From Bradyrhizobium sp. sGM-13 (GTDB lineage Bacteria > Pseudomonadota > Alphaproteobacteria > Rhizobiales > Xanthobacteraceae): a DNA stretch of 64,000 bases. The stretch's first letter is position 1, and every line of letters starts with the position of its first letter. The notes beneath the pieces were generated by a model. That model ran no database searches. It was given only the letters and a program-made list of their open reading frames with translations, and was not told the origin of the DNA. Positions 7,653-17,148 of this stretch are shown one piece after another. A program made the position numbers and the translations under genes. The DNA lies in NCBI RefSeq assembly GCF_018398875.1, contig NZ_JAGWDK010000029.1, positions 1 through 64,000 on the forward strand. Reading direction: 5' to 3'.

Positions 7653-9689
7653 TCACGCCGCCCTGATATTCGCCATGAAGCGGTCGAGCTCTTCGCGAAG
7701 GCGCGTGCTTTCGCTGGATAGCGTGCGGGCCGAATTTAGCACTTCCTCGGACGCCGATCCGGTTTCGGTCGCGCCGCGGTTGACGTGCATGACGTTGGCG
7801 GCGGCCTCCTGCGTGCCTTCCGCGACGTTCTGGACGCTGCGCGCAATTTCCTGCGTTGCCGCGCTCTGCTGCTCGACGGCGCTGGCGATCGTCCCGGCGA
7901 TGTCGGAGATCCTGCCAATGGTGCCGCCGATCTCCTTGATCGCGACGACCGATTCCTGCGTCGCGCCCTGCATGCCCGAGATGTGATTGGAAATCTCGTC
8001 GGTCGCCCTCGCCGTCTGGCTGGCGAGCGATTTGACCTCGGATGCAACCACTGCAAAGCCGCGGCCGGCATCGCCCGCGCGGGCAGCCTCGATGGTGGCG
8101 TTCAGTGCCAAAAGGTTGGTCTGCTCGGCAATCGCCGTGATCAGCTTGACCACGTCGCCGATCTCCTGCGCGGCTCGCGACAGCTTGCCGATCCGCCCGT
8201 CGGTCTGCTCGGCCTGACGCACGGCGGCTTCCGCAATCTGGCTGGATTCCTTGACGCGCCGCCCGATCTCGTCGACGGAAGTCGACAGTTCCTCGGTCGC
8301 GGATGCCACCGACTGCATGTTGGTGGAGGCTTCTTCCGAGGCGCTGGCGACCTGGCTCGAGAGGCTCTGGGTGGTTTCCGCCGTCCGCGTCAGTTTTCCG
8401 GCAGCGGATTCGAGTTGCACGGCCGAGGACGACACGTTGGAAACGATGGCGCCGACTGCGGCTTCGAATTCGTCGGCGAAGCGAATGAGTTCGGCGCGGC
8501 GCGCGGCACTCGCCGCCTTGTTCTGCGCTTCCTGGGTGGCGGCGTCGCGCTCGGCGCGGGCGATCGCCTGCACCTTGAACTCCTCGACCGCGCTTGCCAT
8601 CTCGCCCAGTTCGTCCTTGCGGCCGAGGCCGGGCAGCACGACTTCGAAATTGCCGGCGGCGAGTTCGCGCATCGCGTTGCACATCGCAATCATCGGCCGG
8701 GAAATACCCTTGCCGAGGAAGAAGGCCCAGACACAGCCGAGCAGAAATCCGCCGGCGGCAAGGATCAGGATCAGCCGCTCGGTCTCGCCGATGGTCGCGT
8801 CCGACTCGGCTTCGAGCCGCTTCTGATCGGCCAAGAGGTCCGACTTCATGGCGCCCGAGCCCTTGTTGATAGCGGCGGCCGATTCCGTCATTTCCAACGT
8901 CAGCTCGTCGATCTCCTTGGAATTGTCGACCAGCTTGGCGAGCGACTTCTGGTACTCCTCCAGCATGGCGGAGATTTCCTTGATCCCCTCACGGATCTTT
9001 TCGTTGTTCGACGAAATCGCCTTGAGCGCATTCTCGACAAATTTCAGGCGCGCCATTGCGCTGGCAGCGACCGTCTTGTCCGAATTGACCACGAACGTAT
9101 TGGCGAGCGCAGTGACCGCCTGAAACTGCTCGGTCACCTTCTTCGCGCCGAGCGTGATCACCGGCATTTCGTCATCGTCGGCATTGCTGGGGAGATCGTC
9201 CAGCTTGTAGCGCAGCGAGTTGCCGGTGCGGGTGAGCTGGTTCTGCGTGATGCGCGCACTCTCGTCCTTGACCTTGACGATGTCGGCGAAAATCTTGGTG
9301 AAGGCGCGGAACTCCCGCTCCAATTTCGCGATCTGCTCGAGTCGCGTCGGATTGGTCGTCCCCTTCATCGAGGCAATGATTGCGTCCTTCAGGCCGGCTT
9401 CGGCGGCCAGCGCCGCCTTGCCATCCTCTTCCTTTCCGGTCGCCACGAAATAGCGGGCGAGCGAGCGGTAGGAAATCAACTCGCGGTCGATGTCGCGCGA
9501 CAGGTCGGCCTCCAGCACGCTGCGCCGGTAGGACTCCACGCCGGCCGAAACCCGCTCGAACCCGAGATAGGCAAATCCCATGCTGGCGGCCGAAATCGCC
9601 AGCACGACGGCAAAGCCGAGCATGATCTTGGCGCGGAACCGCAGGGTCGGGAGCTTGAAAGACGAGCCGCCACGCTTCAGAAATCGCAC
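7653..9689 (-). CDS. Methyl-accepting chemotaxis protein
   Basis: A transmembrane chemoreceptor of about 678 aa. TM1 lies near residues 22-44 (GFAVVLAISAASMGFAYLGF), followed by a helical periplasmic sensor region, TM2 near 310 (LILILAAGGFLLGCVWAFFL), and a HAMP region. A long cytoplasmic signalling coiled coil carries the hairpin tip EIGDVVKLITAIAEQTNLLA and NATIEAARAGDAGRGFAVVA, the receptor-kinase contact site. No C-terminal CheR-tethering pentapeptide is seen. The frame runs open to 9926 through repeat E. I place the start at GTG 9689, preceded by GGGGGG, so the protein begins just before TM1. No che genes are adjacent, so it is an orphan receptor; the ligand is unknown. Confidence 0.9.
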   Translation of the reverse strand: MRFLKRGGSSFKLPTLRFRAKIMLGFAVVLAISAASMGFAYLGFERVSAGVESYRRSVLEADLSRDIDRELISYRSLARYFVATGKEEDGKAALAAEAGLKDAIIASMKGTTNPTRLEQIAKLEREFRAFTKIFADIVKVKDESARITQNQLTRTGNSLRYKLDDLPSNADDDEMPVITLGAKKVTEQFQAVTALANTFVVNSDKTVAASAMARLKFVENALKAISSNNEKIREGIKEISAMLEEYQKSLAKLVDNSKEIDELTLEMTESAAAINKGSGAMKSDLLADQKRLEAESDATIGETERLILILAAGGFLLGCVWAFFLGKGISRPMIAMCNAMRELAAGNFEVVLPGLGRKDELGEMASAVEEFKVQAIARAERDAATQEAQNKAASAARRAELIRFADEFEAAVGAIVSNVSSSAVQLESAAGKLTRTAETTQSLSSQVASASEEASTNMQSVASATEELSTSVDEIGRRVKESSQIAEAAVRQAEQTDGRIGKLSRAAQEIGDVVKLITAIAEQTNLLALNATIEAARAGDAGRGFAVVASEVKSLASQTARATDEISNHISGMQGATQESVVAIKEIGGTIGRISDIAGTIASAVEQQSAATQEIARSVQNVAEGTQEAAANVMHVNRGATETGSASEEVLNSARTLSSESTRLREELDRFMANIRAA

Positions 9690-9826
9690 GTCACCCCCCG
9701 TTTTCGTTCTGAAAAACAGGCATCGGAGGCCCAGCCCCCCGATCCGGTGCGCAAAGTTAAGGCAGAATGGATAAGGGCGGGTAAATCTGGGCAAAACTTG
9801 CGAGGGGTATGGGGGCCGCCGTCGCC

Positions 9827-10038
9827 TACCCTCCCCTGGAGGGGTCCGAGACGAGCGAAGCTCGCTCGTGGGTCGGCTCGCATGGAGCGAAGCGGAATGC
9901 GAGACGGGGTGGGGTAATCTCTCCACACGGGCACTGTTGGATGTGGAAAGACCGTCACCCCACCCCGGCGCGCATCAGGCGATGCGTGCCGACCCACGAG
10001 CGAGCTTCGCTCGTCTCGGACCCCTCCAGGGGAGGGTA
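9827..10038. repeat. Perfect 50-bp inverted repeat (family E) with 112-base spacer
   Basis: Bases 9827-9876 are the exact reverse complement of 9989-10038 (50 of 50). The spacer contains further inverse segments, GGGTGGGG at its left and ACCCCACCCC at its right, so the whole element could form one long hairpin. A fragment with CCTCCAGGGGAGGGTAAG occurs near 18900. It occupies most of the 490-base gap between the chemoreceptor start and coxS. The remaining 140 bases before coxS are AT-rich near TAATTATAAAAC and probably hold the cox promoter, although I see no clear -35/-10 pair. Confidence 0.9.
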
Positions 10039-10179
10039 AGAAGAGATTCGCATCGCGAGTCTCCGCGCTCACGCCAACGAATGTCACCGCAATGACAGAT
10101 GCCCGCAAAATCCTAGTTGCAAGTTACTTCGCCGCTGTTTCTAATTGGAATAATTATAAAACATCGGGAGGTACCACGC

Positions 10180-10665
<486 letters not shown>

Positions 10666-10748
10666 CCGCCGCAGGCCAACATTTTTCGAATTCAATCCCG
10701 CGTTTCGCTGGAAATCGCGGAAACAACAATTCCGGTCGGGAGGACACA

Positions 10749-13094
10749 ATGGGTGTTGAAGGCATTGGCGCAAGCGTCGTGCGCAAAGAAGACCGTCGTT
10801 TCATCACAGGCAAGGGCCGCTACGTCGACGATATCAAGCTGGTGGGCATGACCCACGCACACTTCATCCGCAGCCCGCATGCACATGCCAAGATCAAGAG
10901 TATCGATACGTCAGAGGCGATGAAGATGCCGGGCGTGGTCGGCGTGCTGACCGGCCAGCAGATCGTCGACGACAAGATCGGTAATCTGATCTGCGGCTGG
11001 GCCATTACCTCCAAGGACGGCACCGGTATGAAGATGGGCGCTTGGCCGGCGATGGCGCCGGAGACCGTGCGCTTCGTCGGCCAGGCGGTCGCGGTGGTGA
11101 TCGCCGAGACCAAGAACCAGGCCCGCGACGCGGCTGAAGCCGTGGTCGTCAACTATGAGGAATTGCCCGCCGTTCCTGACATTCGCGCCGCGATCGCGCC
11201 GGGTGCGCCGCAACTGCATCCGGAAGCGCCAGGCAACGTGATCTACGACTGGACCATTGGCGATGAAGGCGCGACCGATGCGGCCTTCAAATCGGCAGCC
11301 AACGTCGTCTCGCTCGACATCACCAACAACCGCCTGGTGCCGAACGCGATGGAGCCGCGCGCGGCGATCGCGGAATATAACGAGCCCGAAGAGCATTTCA
11401 CGCTCTACACGACCTCGCAGAATCCGCATGTCGCCCGGCTCGTGCTGTCGGCGTTCTACAACATCGCGCAGGAGCACAAGCTGCGGGTAGTGGCGCCCGA
11501 CGTCGGCGGCGGTTTCGGCTCAAAAATCTTCATCTACCCCGAGGAGATGGTGGCGCTGTGGGCCTCCAAGAAGGTTGGTCGTCCGGTGAAGTGGACCGGC
11601 GACCGCACCGAGGCCTTCCTGACCGACGCCCATGGCCGCGATCACCTCACCAAGGCGGAGATGGCGTTCGACAAGGACAACAAGGTCACCGGCTTGCGCG
11701 TCAAGACCTACGCCAATCTCGGCGGCTACATGTCGCTGTTCTCCTCCTCGGTGCCGACCTACCTCTATGCGACGCTGCTGTCGGGCCAGTACAACATCCC
11801 TAACATCTTCGCCGAGGTGATCAGCGTCTACACCAACACTGTTCCGGTCGACGCCTATCGCGGCGCGGGCCGGCCCGAGGCAAGTTTTGTGGTGGAACGG
11901 CTGATGGAGACGGCCGCGCGGCAGTTGAAGGTCGATCCGGCGGAGTTGCGGAAGAAGAATTTCATCACGCAGTTTCCGCATCAGACGCCTGTGATCATGG
12001 CCTACGACATCGGCGACTTCCACGCCTCGCTCGATGCAGCGATGAAAGCGATCGACTACGCCGGTTTCCCGGCACGCAAGGCGCAGGCCAAATCCGAAGG
12101 CAAGCTGCGCGGCATCGGCATCTCCTGCTACATCGAGGCCTGCGGCATTGCGCCTTCAAAGGCGGTCGGCAGTCTCGGCGCCGGCGTGGGCCTGTGGGAA
12201 TCGGCGGAAGTGCGCGTCAATCCGGTCGGCACCATCGAGATCCTGACGGGATCGCACAGCCACGGCCAAGGCCACGAGACGACGTTCTGCCAGCTCATTG
12301 CCGAGCGGCTCGGCGTGCCCATCAGCCAGGTCCAGATCGTCCATGGCGATACCGACAAGGTGCAGTTCGGCATGGGTACCTACGGCTCGCGCTCGGCGGC
12401 CGTCGGTCTCACCGCGATCCTGAAGGCGATGGAAAAGGTCGAGGCGAAAGCGAAGAAGATCGCAGCGCACCAGCTCGAGGCCTCCGAGAACGACATCGTT
12501 ATCGAGAACGGCGAGTTCAAGGTCGCCGGCACCGACAAGTCGTTGGCGCTGCCGATGGTCGCGCTCGCGGCCTACACCGCGCATAACCTGCCTGATGGCA
12601 TGGAGCCGGGCCTGAAGGAGGGCGCGTTCTACGACCCGACCAACTTCACCTTCCCGGCCGGCGCCTATATCTGCGAAATGGAAGTCGATGCCGGCACCGG
12701 AAAAAGCACCTTCGTCAACTTCGTGGCGGCGGATGATTTCGGCCGGCTGATCAATCCGATGATCGTCGAGGGCCAGGTCCATGGCGGGCTTGCCCAAGGC
12801 ATCGGCCAGGCGCTGCTGGAGGGCGTGGTGTACGACTCATCCGGCCAGCTCGTGACCGCGTCGTTCATGGATTACACCATGCCGCGCGCGGATGACCTGC
12901 CCTCCTTCAAGCTGTCGCACACGACGACGCTATGTCCGGGCAATCCGCTCGGCGTCAAGGGCTGCGGCGAGGCGGGCGCGATCGGCGCGTCGGCCGCCGT
13001 CATCAACGCGATCACGGATGCGATCGGCAACAACAAACTCGAAATGCCGGCGACGCCCGATCGGGTGTGGCATGCCATTCACGGCAACGCGTAA
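10749..13094 (+). CDS. coxL: CO dehydrogenase-type large Mo subunit, form II
   Basis: The molybdopterin-binding catalytic subunit, 781 aa. It has the two Ald_Xan_dh domains of this family, with GGGFGSKIF, GRPVKW, SHSHGQGHET, GCGEAGAIG and the other Mo-cofactor contact motifs. The active-site loop reads AYRGAGR at residues 369-375. This is the form II (BMS-type) signature rather than AYxCSFR of proven aerobic CO dehydrogenases, so CO oxidation is not assured. An xanthine-oxidase-like activity on another substrate is possible. ATG 10749 follows TCGGGAGGACACA, a strong ribosome-binding site. CoxM follows after 15 bases. No coxDEF maturation genes are in the window. Confidence 0.92.
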   Translation: MGVEGIGASVVRKEDRRFITGKGRYVDDIKLVGMTHAHFIRSPHAHAKIKSIDTSEAMKMPGVVGVLTGQQIVDDKIGNLICGWAITSKDGTGMKMGAWPAMAPETVRFVGQAVAVVIAETKNQARDAAEAVVVNYEELPAVPDIRAAIAPGAPQLHPEAPGNVIYDWTIGDEGATDAAFKSAANVVSLDITNNRLVPNAMEPRAAIAEYNEPEEHFTLYTTSQNPHVARLVLSAFYNIAQEHKLRVVAPDVGGGFGSKIFIYPEEMVALWASKKVGRPVKWTGDRTEAFLTDAHGRDHLTKAEMAFDKDNKVTGLRVKTYANLGGYMSLFSSSVPTYLYATLLSGQYNIPNIFAEVISVYTNTVPVDAYRGAGRPEASFVVERLMETAARQLKVDPAELRKKNFITQFPHQTPVIMAYDIGDFHASLDAAMKAIDYAGFPARKAQAKSEGKLRGIGISCYIEACGIAPSKAVGSLGAGVGLWESAEVRVNPVGTIEILTGSHSHGQGHETTFCQLIAERLGVPISQVQIVHGDTDKVQFGMGTYGSRSAAVGLTAILKAMEKVEAKAKKIAAHQLEASENDIVIENGEFKVAGTDKSLALPMVALAAYTAHNLPDGMEPGLKEGAFYDPTNFTFPAGAYICEMEVDAGTGKSTFVNFVAADDFGRLINPMIVEGQVHGGLAQGIGQALLEGVVYDSSGQLVTASFMDYTMPRADDLPSFKLSHTTTLCPGNPLGVKGCGEAGAIGASAAVINAITDAIGNNKLEMPATPDRVWHAIHGNA

Positions 13095-13109
13095 AAGGGG
13101 AGCACAGCC

Positions 13110-13910
13110 ATGTACCAAACAACCTATCACCGCCCCTCTTCAGTCGACGAAGCAGCAAGCCTGTTCACCAAGGGTTCCGACGCGAAATATTTGGCCGGCG
13201 GCCACACGCTCATTCCCGTGATGAAGCAACGGCTGGCCTCGCCGTCCGATGTGATCGATCTCGGCAAGATCAAGGAGCTGGTCGGCATCGAGCCAACCGG
13301 TGACGGCATAATGATTAAGGCGGCGACGACCCATCACGACGTGGCGTCGAGCGAAACGGTGCAGAAGGCAATCCCGGCGCTGGCCTACCTCGCCTCGCTG
13401 ATCGGCGACCCGGCGGTGCGGCATCGCGGCACCATCGGCGGCTCGCTCGCCAACAACGATCCGGCGGCCGACTATCCGGCGGCGGTGCTGGCGTGCGGGG
13501 CCACCGTGAAGACCAACAAGCGTTCGATATCTGCGGATGATTTCTTCAAGGGCCTGTTCTCGACGGCGCTGGAAGATGGCGAAATCATCACTGCGGTATC
13601 GTTCCCGGTTCAGGACAAAGCGGGCTACGCGAAGTTCAACCATCCGGCGTCGCGCTTCGCTCTGACCGGCGTGTTCGTCGCAAAAACGCCGGCGGGTGAC
13701 GTTCGCGTCGCAGCCACCGGCGCATCGCAAAACGGCGTCATGCGGGTGCCGGCGATCGAGGCGGCGCTGAAGGCCAACTGGTCGGCCGCCGCGCTCGATA
13801 ACGTCAAGATTTCCGCCGACGGCCTGATGAACGACATTCACGGCACCTCGGACTATCGCGCCAACCTGGTTAAGGTGATGGCGCAGCGCGCGGTGACCGC
13901 GGCGGGCTGA
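13110..13910 (+). CDS. coxM: CO dehydrogenase-type medium (FAD) subunit
   Basis: The FAD-binding subunit of the molybdenum hydroxylase, 266 aa. The N-terminal FAD domain carries AGGHTLIPVMK (about residues 30-40) and the flavin-contact segment IGDPAVRHRGTIGGSLANNDPAADYPA (two stretches around residues 93-120). The C-terminal CODH_FAD_C domain follows. It completes the coxSLM set. It would take electrons from the CoxS clusters and pass them to the respiratory chain. The ATG is 15 bases after the coxL stop with GGGGAGCACAGCC upstream. A strong hairpin terminator follows at 13941, ending the operon. Confidence 0.93.
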   Translation: MYQTTYHRPSSVDEAASLFTKGSDAKYLAGGHTLIPVMKQRLASPSDVIDLGKIKELVGIEPTGDGIMIKAATTHHDVASSETVQKAIPALAYLASLIGDPAVRHRGTIGGSLANNDPAADYPAAVLACGATVKTNKRSISADDFFKGLFSTALEDGEIITAVSFPVQDKAGYAKFNHPASRFALTGVFVAKTPAGDVRVAATGASQNGVMRVPAIEAALKANWSAAALDNVKISADGLMNDIHGTSDYRANLVKVMAQRAVTAAG

Positions 13911-13940
13911 TCAGCGCCTGAACGCGCGACTCGATATTGA

Positions 13941-13975
13941 GCGGCGCGCAGCGATGCGCGCCGCTTTCGTGTTTT
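13941..13975 (+). terminator. Rho-independent terminator of coxSLM
   Basis: A 10-bp perfect GC-rich stem, GCGGCGCGCA with TGCGCGCCGC, closes a four-base loop (GCGA) and is followed by TTTCGTGTTTT. It lies 30 bases after the coxM stop and separates the cox operon from the CaiB-family gene. Confidence 0.88.
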
Positions 13976-14086
13976 GGCTCGATTCTCGGCAAAAGAAGCT
14001 TGCCAGGGCCTCGCTTCGGCGGGACAATTTAGCTAATCAACTAATTAAGACGTTCCCTTCGACGTTCCCTTGGGAGAGAAAACAAC

Positions 14087-15199
14087 GTGCTCGAGCAACC
14101 AGCCACCCAATCCGCCACCCGCTCCTCCGGCCCGCTCGCAGGCTTCCGCATCGTCGAATTCGCCGGCATCGGCCCGGGCCCGTTCGCCTGCATGATGCTG
14201 GCCGACATGGGCGCGGAAGTCGTCACGCTCGATCGCGTCGGCGCTAAGAAGAATTTGAAATCGGTGGCGGGGCGCGGCCGGAAAGTGGTCGAGCTCGATC
14301 TCAAGGACAAAGCCGCGGTCGCGCAGGTGCTGGATCTGCTTAGCCATGCCGACGCGCTGATCGAAGGCTTTCGCCCCGGCGTGATGGAGCGGCTGGGCCT
14401 CGGACCCGATGTGGTGATGGCCCGCAATCCGCGGCTGGTGTTCGGCCGGATGACCGGCTGGGGCCAGGAAGGGCCGCTAGCGCACGCGGCCGGCCACGAC
14501 ATCAACTACATCTCGGTCACCGGCGCGCTTGCGGCGATCGGCACCAAGGAGAAGCCGGTGCCGCCGCTCAACCTGGTCGGCGATTTCGGCGGCGGCGCGC
14601 TCTATCTCGTGGTCGGCGTGCTGGCGGCGCTATTGGAAGCGTCGAAGTCCGGCAAGGGCCAGGTGGTCGACGCTGCAATGTGCGACGGCGCGGCATCGCT
14701 GATGTCGATGTTCTTCGACATGACCGCGATCGGCCGCTGGGTCGAAGGCCGCGAGCAGAATTTTCTCGACGGCGGCGCGCATTTCTACGGCATCTATGAA
14801 TGCGCCTGCGGCAATTTCGTTTCGATCGGCTCGATCGAACCGCAGTTCTACGCGCTGCTGCGCCAGCATGCCGGCCTGACCGACGCCGATTTCGACGCGC
14901 AGATGGACCGCAAGGCCTGGCCGGCGCTGAAGGAGAAGCTCGCAAAAGTGTTCAAGAGCAAGACGCGCGAAGACTGGTGCAAGATCATGGAAGGCACCGA
15001 CATCTGCTTCGCGCCGATACTGACCATGGCGGAAGCGCCTGATCATCCGCACATGGCGGCGCGAAAGATTTTCGTCGAGCGTCATGGCGTGACGCAACCG
15101 GCGCCCGCGCCACGCTTCTCGCGCACGCCGTCGGCGATCCGGGATGCGGAGAAGGCGGAGATTGCCGAACTGACGAGCGCGTGGAAAGCGGGAAGGTAA
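14087..15199 (+). CDS. CaiB/BaiF CoA-transferase family (alpha-methylacyl-CoA racemase-like)
   Basis: A 370-residue family III CoA-transferase-fold protein. The N-terminal GPLAGFRIVEFAGIGPGPFA and MLADMGAEVVTLDR, followed by NLKSVAGRGRKVVELDLK and GFRPGVMERLG, are typical of alpha-methylacyl-CoA racemases. The motif GHDINYISVTGAL near residue 143 carries the conserved His-Asp region of the racemase branch. The likely reaction is epimerisation of 2-methyl-branched acyl-CoA; CoA transfer is the alternative. The GTG start is preceded by TTGGGAGAGAAAACAAC. It stands alone after the cox terminator and converges on hpd, with repeat B between. Confidence 0.88.
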   Translation: MLEQPATQSATRSSGPLAGFRIVEFAGIGPGPFACMMLADMGAEVVTLDRVGAKKNLKSVAGRGRKVVELDLKDKAAVAQVLDLLSHADALIEGFRPGVMERLGLGPDVVMARNPRLVFGRMTGWGQEGPLAHAAGHDINYISVTGALAAIGTKEKPVPPLNLVGDFGGGALYLVVGVLAALLEASKSGKGQVVDAAMCDGAASLMSMFFDMTAIGRWVEGREQNFLDGGAHFYGIYECACGNFVSIGSIEPQFYALLRQHAGLTDADFDAQMDRKAWPALKEKLAKVFKSKTREDWCKIMEGTDICFAPILTMAEAPDHPHMAARKIFVERHGVTQPAPAPRFSRTPSAIRDAEKAEIAELTSAWKAGR

Positions 15200-15207
15200 T
15201 CCTTCCC

Positions 15208-15325
15208 CGTCGTCCCTGCGAACGCAGGGACCCATAACCACAGGGTTCAATTGTGAGACGCAACTGACTCCCAAGCAAAATCGTGAAATCACGCGGTATG
15301 GGTCCCGGCTCAAGGCCGGGACGAC
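15208..15325. repeat. Palindromic intergenic repeat, family B
   Basis: The left end CGTCGTCCCTGCGAACGCAG matches the copy at 7534. The right end is a variant, GGGTCCCGGCTCAAGGCCGG followed by GACGAC. It sits exactly between the converging CaiB-family and hpd genes and could terminate both. Confidence 0.8.
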
Positions 15326-15331
15326 AACAGC

Positions 15332-16450
15332 TTACGCCGCGGTATCCACCTTCAACACACCCCGCCGAATCTGATCCTCCTCGATCGATTCGAACAGCGC
15401 CTTGAAGTTGCCCTCACCAAAGCCGTCATCGCCCTTGCGCTGGATGAATTCGAAGAAGATCGGCCCGATCGCGTTCGCAGAGAAAATCTGTAAGAGCACC
15501 TTGGTGTGGCCACCATCGACCACGCCCTCACCGTCGATGAGAATGCCGTCGCGCTGCAGACGGGCGACATCCTCGCCGTGCTGCGGCAGGCGCGCGTCGA
15601 TCTTCTCGAAATAGGTATCCGGCGGCGACGGCATGAACGGTAGTCCCGCCTCGCGCAGTGTCTCGACGGTGCGGTAGATATCGCGCGCGCCGCAGGCGAT
15701 GTGCTGGATGCCCTCGCCGCGATAGATGTTGAGATATTCCTCGATCTGCCCGGAATCACCGGCATCCTCGTTGATCGGGATCCGGATCTTGCCGTCCGGG
15801 CTGGTCAACGCACGCGAGAACAGGCCGGACGCCCGGCCCTCGATGTCGAAGAAACGAATCTGGCGGAAGTTGAACAGCTTTTCGTAGAAGCCGGTCCAGA
15901 CGTCCATGCGGCCGCGATGGACGTTGTGGGTGAGGTGATCGATGTAATAGAGCCCGGCGCCGGCGGGCCGAGGATCGCGGGTATCAAGCCATTCGAACTC
16001 GAGATCATAGGCCGATCCCTTGGCGCCATAACAGTCGGTGAAATAGAGCAGGCTGCCGCCGATGCCGTTGATGGCGGGAACATCGAGCGTCTTCTGAGCG
16101 GACGAAACATCAGCCGGCTCCGCGCCGAGCGAGAGCGCCCGCTCGTAGGCCTGCTTGGCGTCGACCACGCGAAACGCCATCGACGGCGCACAAGGCCCAT
16201 GCGCGGCGACGAAGCCATGGCCATGGGTGCCAGGCTCCTCGTTGACGAGATAATTGATGTCACCCTGGCGATAGACCGTGATCTTCTTGGTCTTGTGGCG
16301 GGCGACCGGCGCATAGCCCATCAGCTTGAACAGCGCGTGCAGCTCTTCAGGTTTCGGATGCGCATACTCGACGAACTCGAAACCGTCGGTGCCCATCGGA
16401 TTGTCGGCGCTGATGGTGGCGGCCGGCGCATCGTGCGGAAACGGACCCAT
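15332..16450 (-). CDS. hpd: 4-Hydroxyphenylpyruvate dioxygenase
   Basis: A non-haem Fe(II) dioxygenase that converts 4-hydroxyphenylpyruvate to homogentisate, the entry step of tyrosine degradation. At 372 aa it has the normal bacterial length, with two vicinal-oxygen-chelate domains. The three iron ligands are visible: His in LTHNVHRGRM, His in GIQHIACGARDI and Glu in GPIFFEFIQRKG. The start ATG 16450 follows GGGAGTTTAGCC. The product is the substrate of hmgA encoded 2.5 kb to the right. It is divergent from an Lrp-type regulator across 122 bases that contain an Fnr/FixK-like box. Confidence 0.96.
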   Translation of the reverse strand: MGPFPHDAPAATISADNPMGTDGFEFVEYAHPKPEELHALFKLMGYAPVARHKTKKITVYRQGDINYLVNEEPGTHGHGFVAAHGPCAPSMAFRVVDAKQAYERALSLGAEPADVSSAQKTLDVPAINGIGGSLLYFTDCYGAKGSAYDLEFEWLDTRDPRPAGAGLYYIDHLTHNVHRGRMDVWTGFYEKLFNFRQIRFFDIEGRASGLFSRALTSPDGKIRIPINEDAGDSGQIEEYLNIYRGEGIQHIACGARDIYRTVETLREAGLPFMPSPPDTYFEKIDARLPQHGEDVARLQRDGILIDGEGVVDGGHTKVLLQIFSANAIGPIFFEFIQRKGDDGFGEGNFKALFESIEEDQIRRGVLKVDTAA

Positions 16451-16467
16451 GGCTAAACTCCCGTAAA

Positions 16468-16481
16468 TTGACCTGGATCAA
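16468..16481. promoter_or_regulatory. Fnr/FixK-like box between hpd and lrp-type gene
   Basis: TTGACCTGGATCAA fits the TTGA-N6-TCAA form bound by Fnr/FixK-type regulators. It is centred about 24 bases upstream of the hpd start codon and about 98 bases upstream of the regulator's start. That is too close to hpd for classical activation, so repression of hpd or activation of the regulator would be the likely modes. This is a sequence match only; chance cannot be excluded for a single 14-mer. Confidence 0.45.
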
Positions 16482-16572
16482 TATCGGGCGAAGCGGGCGC
16501 AAAGTGCATGCAAACCGAAGGGCGTTAAGCTATCATCTCGCACAATTCGTGCACGAAGCCGGCAGTTGACGC

Positions 16573-17037
16573 ATGATCCCCGTGGACGCCTTCGACCTCA
16601 AAATGCTGGCCGCGCTGCAGGACGACGGCCGGCTGACCAACCAGCAACTCGCCGACCTCGTCGGCCTATCCGCCTCGCAATGCTCGCGGCGGCGGATGCG
16701 GCTCGAGGAGGAAAAGGTCATCGCCGGCTACCATGCCGACCTTGCCGGCGAGGCGCTCGGCTTCAACCTGATCGCCTTCATTCACATTACGCTGGCGACG
16801 CATTCGCCCGACAACGCCAAGAAGTTTCGCGCGCTGGTCAACCGCGTCGACGACATTCAGGAGGCCTATTCGCTCACGGGCGACGCCGACTATGTGCTGA
16901 AAGTAGTGCTGCGCGACCTCAAGGACCTCTCGGATCTCGTCAACAACGTGCTGATGCCGCACCAGAGTGTCGCGCATGTGCGATCGTCGGTCGTGCTGGA
17001 CCGGCTGAAGGAGAGCGCGAGGCTGCCGCTGAAGTGA
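16573..17037 (+). CDS. Lrp/AsnC-family transcriptional regulator
   Basis: A 154-residue feast/famine regulator. The N-terminal winged helix has LKMLAALQDDGRLTNQQLAD and LVGLSASQCSRRRMRLEEE (residues about 7-50). The C-terminal RAM ligand-binding/oligomerisation domain includes VNRVDDIQEAYSLTGDADYV. Its divergent position beside hpd suggests that it senses an aromatic amino acid and controls hpd; this is inference from position. Start ATG 16573 gives the usual family length. Confidence 0.9.
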   Translation: MIPVDAFDLKMLAALQDDGRLTNQQLADLVGLSASQCSRRRMRLEEEKVIAGYHADLAGEALGFNLIAFIHITLATHSPDNAKKFRALVNRVDDIQEAYSLTGDADYVLKVVLRDLKDLSDLVNNVLMPHQSVAHVRSSVVLDRLKESARLPLK

Positions 17038-17148
17038 AGCGGTTTGATGAGTCACTGGGGCAGCATGGCCCAAATCGAGGGAAATTCGTCATTCGCGTTC
17101 CCGATCCCATTTGCGATGATCCGTAAGAATCATCCCGCGAGACCACCA

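Noticed and set aside
7785..9917. 710-aa open frame antisense to the chemoreceptor
   Set aside because: The composition is Arg/Gly/Leu-rich without any family motif, and the minus-strand frame has clear HAMP and receptor signalling motifs; high-GC codon use leaves the opposite strand open.
9690..9926. 79-residue N-terminal extension of the chemoreceptor
   Set aside because: It runs through the 50-bp inverted repeat and is Pro/Arg-rich; the GTG at 9689 has a good ribosome-binding site just before TM1.
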